Shown here: in pieces, positions 51,641 through 53,823 of the stretch
Layout: every line of letters begins with the position of its first letter
Numbering within the stretch: the first letter of the stretch is position 1
Source of the DNA: DASWNP01 sp036399175
Lineage (GTDB): Bacteria; Acidobacteriota; Blastocatellia; Pyrinomonadales; Pyrinomonadaceae
DNA: 53,823 nucleotides
Direction of reading: 5' to 3'
Assembly: GCA_036399175.1 (NCBI GenBank)
Contig: DASWNP010000062.1
Span: 1-53,823, forward strand
The notes under the pieces: model-generated
Seen by the model: only the letters and a program-made list of their open reading frames with translations
The model's database searches: none
What the model was told of the DNA's origin: nothing
Program-made: the position numbers and the translations under genes

Positions 51641-53083
51641 CTAATTCTGTTCAACCTTTCGAGCGTCCTTCCTCTCCTGCTCTTTCTTTTCCTTCTCCTG
51701 CTTCTTCATCTCCTTCGCCTCTTTCATCGTCTCGAAATGAATGATGGGGAAGAGGCGGCCTGCTTCGGGCGGACTCATCTTGCCGCCGACGAGCGCGACG
51801 GCTCGCGTGAGCGCAGGGTCGCGCCGCGCGGAGAGGTCTTCGCCCGTCGGGAGCAGCACCTCGTCGGGCGCAACGCCCGTGTGTTCGAGGCTCTTTCCGT
51901 CGAGCATGATGATGTCGGCGTCGGTGATGCTGACGGCGAAGGGCGCTACCGAGACGGAAATATCCTCTTCGCCGATGACGCCTCTGACGACCGCGTCGCC
52001 GTGCAGCATGCTTCGCATGACCGCGCCCGAGGAGCGGTCGCCGATGACCGTGCCGCGCTTCTCAAGCTGGACGACGCGCGAGAAAAGCTCCGCGGCTGAG
52101 GCCGAGCGGCTATCGATGAGGACGACGAGCTGCCCTTTAAAAACGCGCTCAGCGCCGCGCGTCTTGGCGACGAGAGGCTTCGTCTCTTTGCGTCGCTTGA
52201 TGTCGCCGAGCTTCACGTCGCGGTCGAAGAAGTAGCCGATGAGCCGGAGCATCGTCTTCTCGTAGCCGCCGCCGTTGCCGCGCAGGTCGATGATGAGCGA
52301 TTTGAAGTCGCGCGCCTTCTTCAAGGCTTCGTCAACCTCCTTCTCTTCGACGCTGAAGCTCGGCATCTTCCAGATGAGCACGTCGCTTCCTATCTCGTGA
52401 TAGCGGAAAGCATGCATTACCTGGCCTTCGACCTCTTCGAGCAAACGCGCCGTCCGGGCTTCCTTGCCGACCGTTATTTTCGAGAGCACGTCAAGCTCGC
52501 GCTGCGTGCCGTCGGGGTTTTGCAGGATGAGGCGGACGCCCGGGCGCGGGCGCAGGACGTAGTAGGAATACTTAATCTTCCAGAGGTTTTCGCGCGAAGG
52601 CTCGAAGCCGTCAATCGACCAGATTTCGTCGCCGACGCGCAAGCCCTTCGCCTCGGCGTCGCTGCCCGGCCTGACATCGACGACGTAGCACTTGTCGCCG
52701 ATGAGCTGCATCCTCCAGCCGTAGTCAACCTCGCCGACGCGTTCGGGCGGGAGAAAGCTCGTGTGCGAGTCGTTCAGCTCGACGAGCACCTGCGCGATGA
52801 TGCTGTTAATCTCGCCGTTGGATTTGGCTGTCTTGATTCGCTCTTCAGCCGTCTTGAAGCGTGTCTTCAAATCCATGCCGTGAAAATTGGGGTCGTAATA
52901 GTTCTCCTCAAGCATGCTTTTAATCATGCTGAGCATCTCGCGCCCGCGACTGATGTCCCTTTTGCCAAACTCTCGCTTCTCCTGCGCGCCGACGGGAGAC
53001 AGCGCCGACGCGAGCGCCAGCATCAAAATGAGAGAGCGAAAGAGGCTTTGAAACAGCCGGGGCTGAAAATACTGTAGGTTCAT
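51641..53083 (-). CDS. S41-family (tricorn/CtpA-type) secreted peptidase
   Basis: 480 residues with a signal peptide (SLFRSLILMLALASALSPVGAQ). A helical N-domain ends in VLVELNDSHTSFLPP (His near 107), followed by a PDZ domain (about 130-205: CYVVDVRPGSDAEAKGLRVGDEIWSIDG, in parts) and the S41 core: LIIDLRGNGGGYEKTML and LIDSRSASAAELFS, with the nucleophile Ser near 335. The downstream segment reads GTVIGDRSSGAVM where CtpA-type enzymes have a catalytic Lys (GxxTxGK), so a tricorn-like Ser/His arrangement is more likely. A Lys/Glu-rich tail (about 450-480) ends the protein. GGAG lies 10 nt before ATG. Confidence 0.9.
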   Translation of the reverse strand: MNLQYFQPRLFQSLFRSLILMLALASALSPVGAQEKREFGKRDISRGREMLSMIKSMLEENYYDPNFHGMDLKTRFKTAEERIKTAKSNGEINSIIAQVLVELNDSHTSFLPPERVGEVDYGWRMQLIGDKCYVVDVRPGSDAEAKGLRVGDEIWSIDGFEPSRENLWKIKYSYYVLRPRPGVRLILQNPDGTQRELDVLSKITVGKEARTARLLEEVEGQVMHAFRYHEIGSDVLIWKMPSFSVEEKEVDEALKKARDFKSLIIDLRGNGGGYEKTMLRLIGYFFDRDVKLGDIKRRKETKPLVAKTRGAERVFKGQLVVLIDSRSASAAELFSRVVQLEKRGTVIGDRSSGAVMRSMLHGDAVVRGVIGEEDISVSVAPFAVSITDADIIMLDGKSLEHTGVAPDEVLLPTGEDLSARRDPALTRAVALVGGKMSPPEAGRLFPIIHFETMKEAKEMKKQEKEKKEQERKDARKVEQN

Positions 53084-53225
53084 CTGGGGGAACTCCTCTG
53101 TGAGAGTGTTTTCGAGTGAGACGAACAGTCAGGGATTTTGTTCGTCCGAATGGGGTTAGAAATTAGCACGCTCCTCGAAGCGATGTAAAGAGTTACGCCG
53201 GACAGGCCAGTCAGAAGACGCCAAA

Positions 53226-53255
53226 TTGACGGGCGCTTAAGCGGTCGGCTACACT
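53226..53255 (+). promoter_or_regulatory. Probable promoter of the thiolase gene
   Basis: TTGACG (53226-53231) and TACACT (53250-53255) are 18 nt apart, about 50 nt before the ATG. Confidence 0.5.
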
Positions 53256-53306
53256 CAAGGGTTCACAGCAAGGCAAATTTTTAACTGAAGAGGTCAAACA
53301 CAAAAA

Positions 53307-53823
53307 ATGGCTCGTGATGTTTTTATTCTGGGCGGCAAGCGCACGCCGATGGCCGAGTACGTCGGCGCTCTGAAGGACGTGAAGGCGATAGATTTGGGCG
53401 CGACGGCGGCGCGCGGCGCGCTCGAAGCGACGGGCGTTGCGGCTGAAGAGATAGACCATACAATCGTCGGCAACGCTCTCCAGACTTCGGGCGATGCCAT
53501 CTACGGCGCGCGCCACGTCGCCTTGAAGGCGGGCGTCCCGGCGGAGCGTCCGGCGCTCACCGTCAATCGTCTCTGCGGCAGCGGCATCCAGTCCATCATC
53601 TCGGGCGCACACATGATTATGCTCGAAGAGGCAGAGACGGCGCTCGTCGGCGGCATGGAGTCGATGTCGATGGCTCCGCACGTCATCTACGGCGCGCGCT
53701 CCGGCTTCGGCCTCGGGCAGGGTAAGCTCGAGGACACGCTGATGGTCGCGCTCTTAGACACTTACTGCAACACGACGATGGCGGGGACGGCCGAGAACCT
53801 GGCGCGGCGCTACGAAATCACAC
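53307..53823 (+). CDS. Acetyl-CoA acetyltransferase (thiolase), partial at right edge
   Basis: The frame is open to the window end, giving 172 residues. ARDVFILGGKRTPMAEYVGAL is the usual start of type II thiolases, and the acyl-accepting Cys is in VNRLCGSGIQSI (about 89). GGMESMSMAPHVIYGAR follows. It catalyses acetyl transfer between two acetyl-CoA or 3-ketoacyl-CoA in fatty-acid or acetoacetyl-CoA metabolism. The C-terminal His and Cys lie beyond the window. GAAGAGG is 13 nt before the ATG. Confidence 0.93.
   Translation, partial: MARDVFILGGKRTPMAEYVGALKDVKAIDLGATAARGALEATGVAAEEIDHTIVGNALQTSGDAIYGARHVALKAGVPAERPALTVNRLCGSGIQSIISGAHMIMLEEAETALVGGMESMSMAPHVIYGARSGFGLGQGKLEDTLMVALLDTYCNTTMAGTAENLARRYEIT

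Overview
The window looks like chromosomal DNA of an acidobacterium, most likely class Blastocatellia (for example the Pyrinomonas group). Genes are GC-rich and densely packed. Family clues are an acidobacterial-type VWFA-domain lipoprotein or secreted protein, a very large Oar-like TonB-dependent receptor with an N-terminal carboxypeptidase-regulatory domain next to a TPR/regulatory-domain protein, a fused formiminotransferase-cyclodeaminase and a MoxR/DUF58/DUF4350/DUF4129 cluster. The taxonomic call is inference from gene content, because no rRNA is present. I saw no tRNA, rRNA, CRISPR array, transposase or phage gene.

Layout. 1-7.6 kb (minus strand): a cut-off AAA ATPase, a PAS/GAF/STAS sensor, a Nudix-metallo-beta-lactamase fusion, an MscS channel and a sulfite-oxidase-like enzyme. 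7.7-11 kb: a small unknown protein, a cytoplasmic-looking subtilase with a zinc ribbon, and an alpha/beta hydrolase. 11-15 kb (minus): a two-gene ABC transporter and FTCD. 15-24 kb: carbonic anhydrase and a SpoIIM-like protein (plus), then a five-gene membrane/MoxR operon (minus) driven from about 23.9 kb. 24-33 kb: a VWFA protein convergent with a TPR/TonB-receptor pair, and an SGNH hydrolase. 33-43.7 kb: DUF512 radical-SAM-like protein, response regulator, alanine dehydrogenase, aldehyde dehydrogenase, HtrA protease, EamA transporter, zinc alcohol dehydrogenase, a small membrane protein and a glutaredoxin. 43.9-51.5 kb (plus): purF, ComEC-like MBL protein, DUF3006, purM, purN, tyrS, two AT-richer small genes and an RDD protein. 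51.6-53.8 kb: S41 peptidase (minus) and a thiolase cut by the right edge.

The outstanding feature is not a gene but a punctuation system. About 20 intergenic spaces carry AT-rich, imperfect inverted repeats whose arms are runs of degenerate 7-nt words (GTAAATC, GTGACGA, TCAGCAA, GTTTTCA, GTCTGGA, AAGGCGG/AAGGATG, GAATGAT and a GGGGAAA type). Different loci use different words, but all share the 7-nt period, the inverted-arm architecture and a strong tendency to begin within a few bases of a stop codon; several genes take their stop codon and last residues from the element. One copy (16891-17367) encloses a four-helix-bundle (S23/23S-rRNA-intervening-sequence type) gene interrupted by a single amber codon. 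Two copies 45 kb apart (3.8 kb and 48.8 kb) share arms and loop, which argues for dispersal. I read this as a family of mobile or copied repeat elements, with the four-helix-bundle protein as its best candidate associated factor; that role is inference.

Many open frames that start inside these elements (giving N-terminal peptides such as RFTIHDL or FTIYHS) are over-extended; starts have been moved downstream accordingly. Nearly every long antisense open frame is a high-GC shadow and has been left out.
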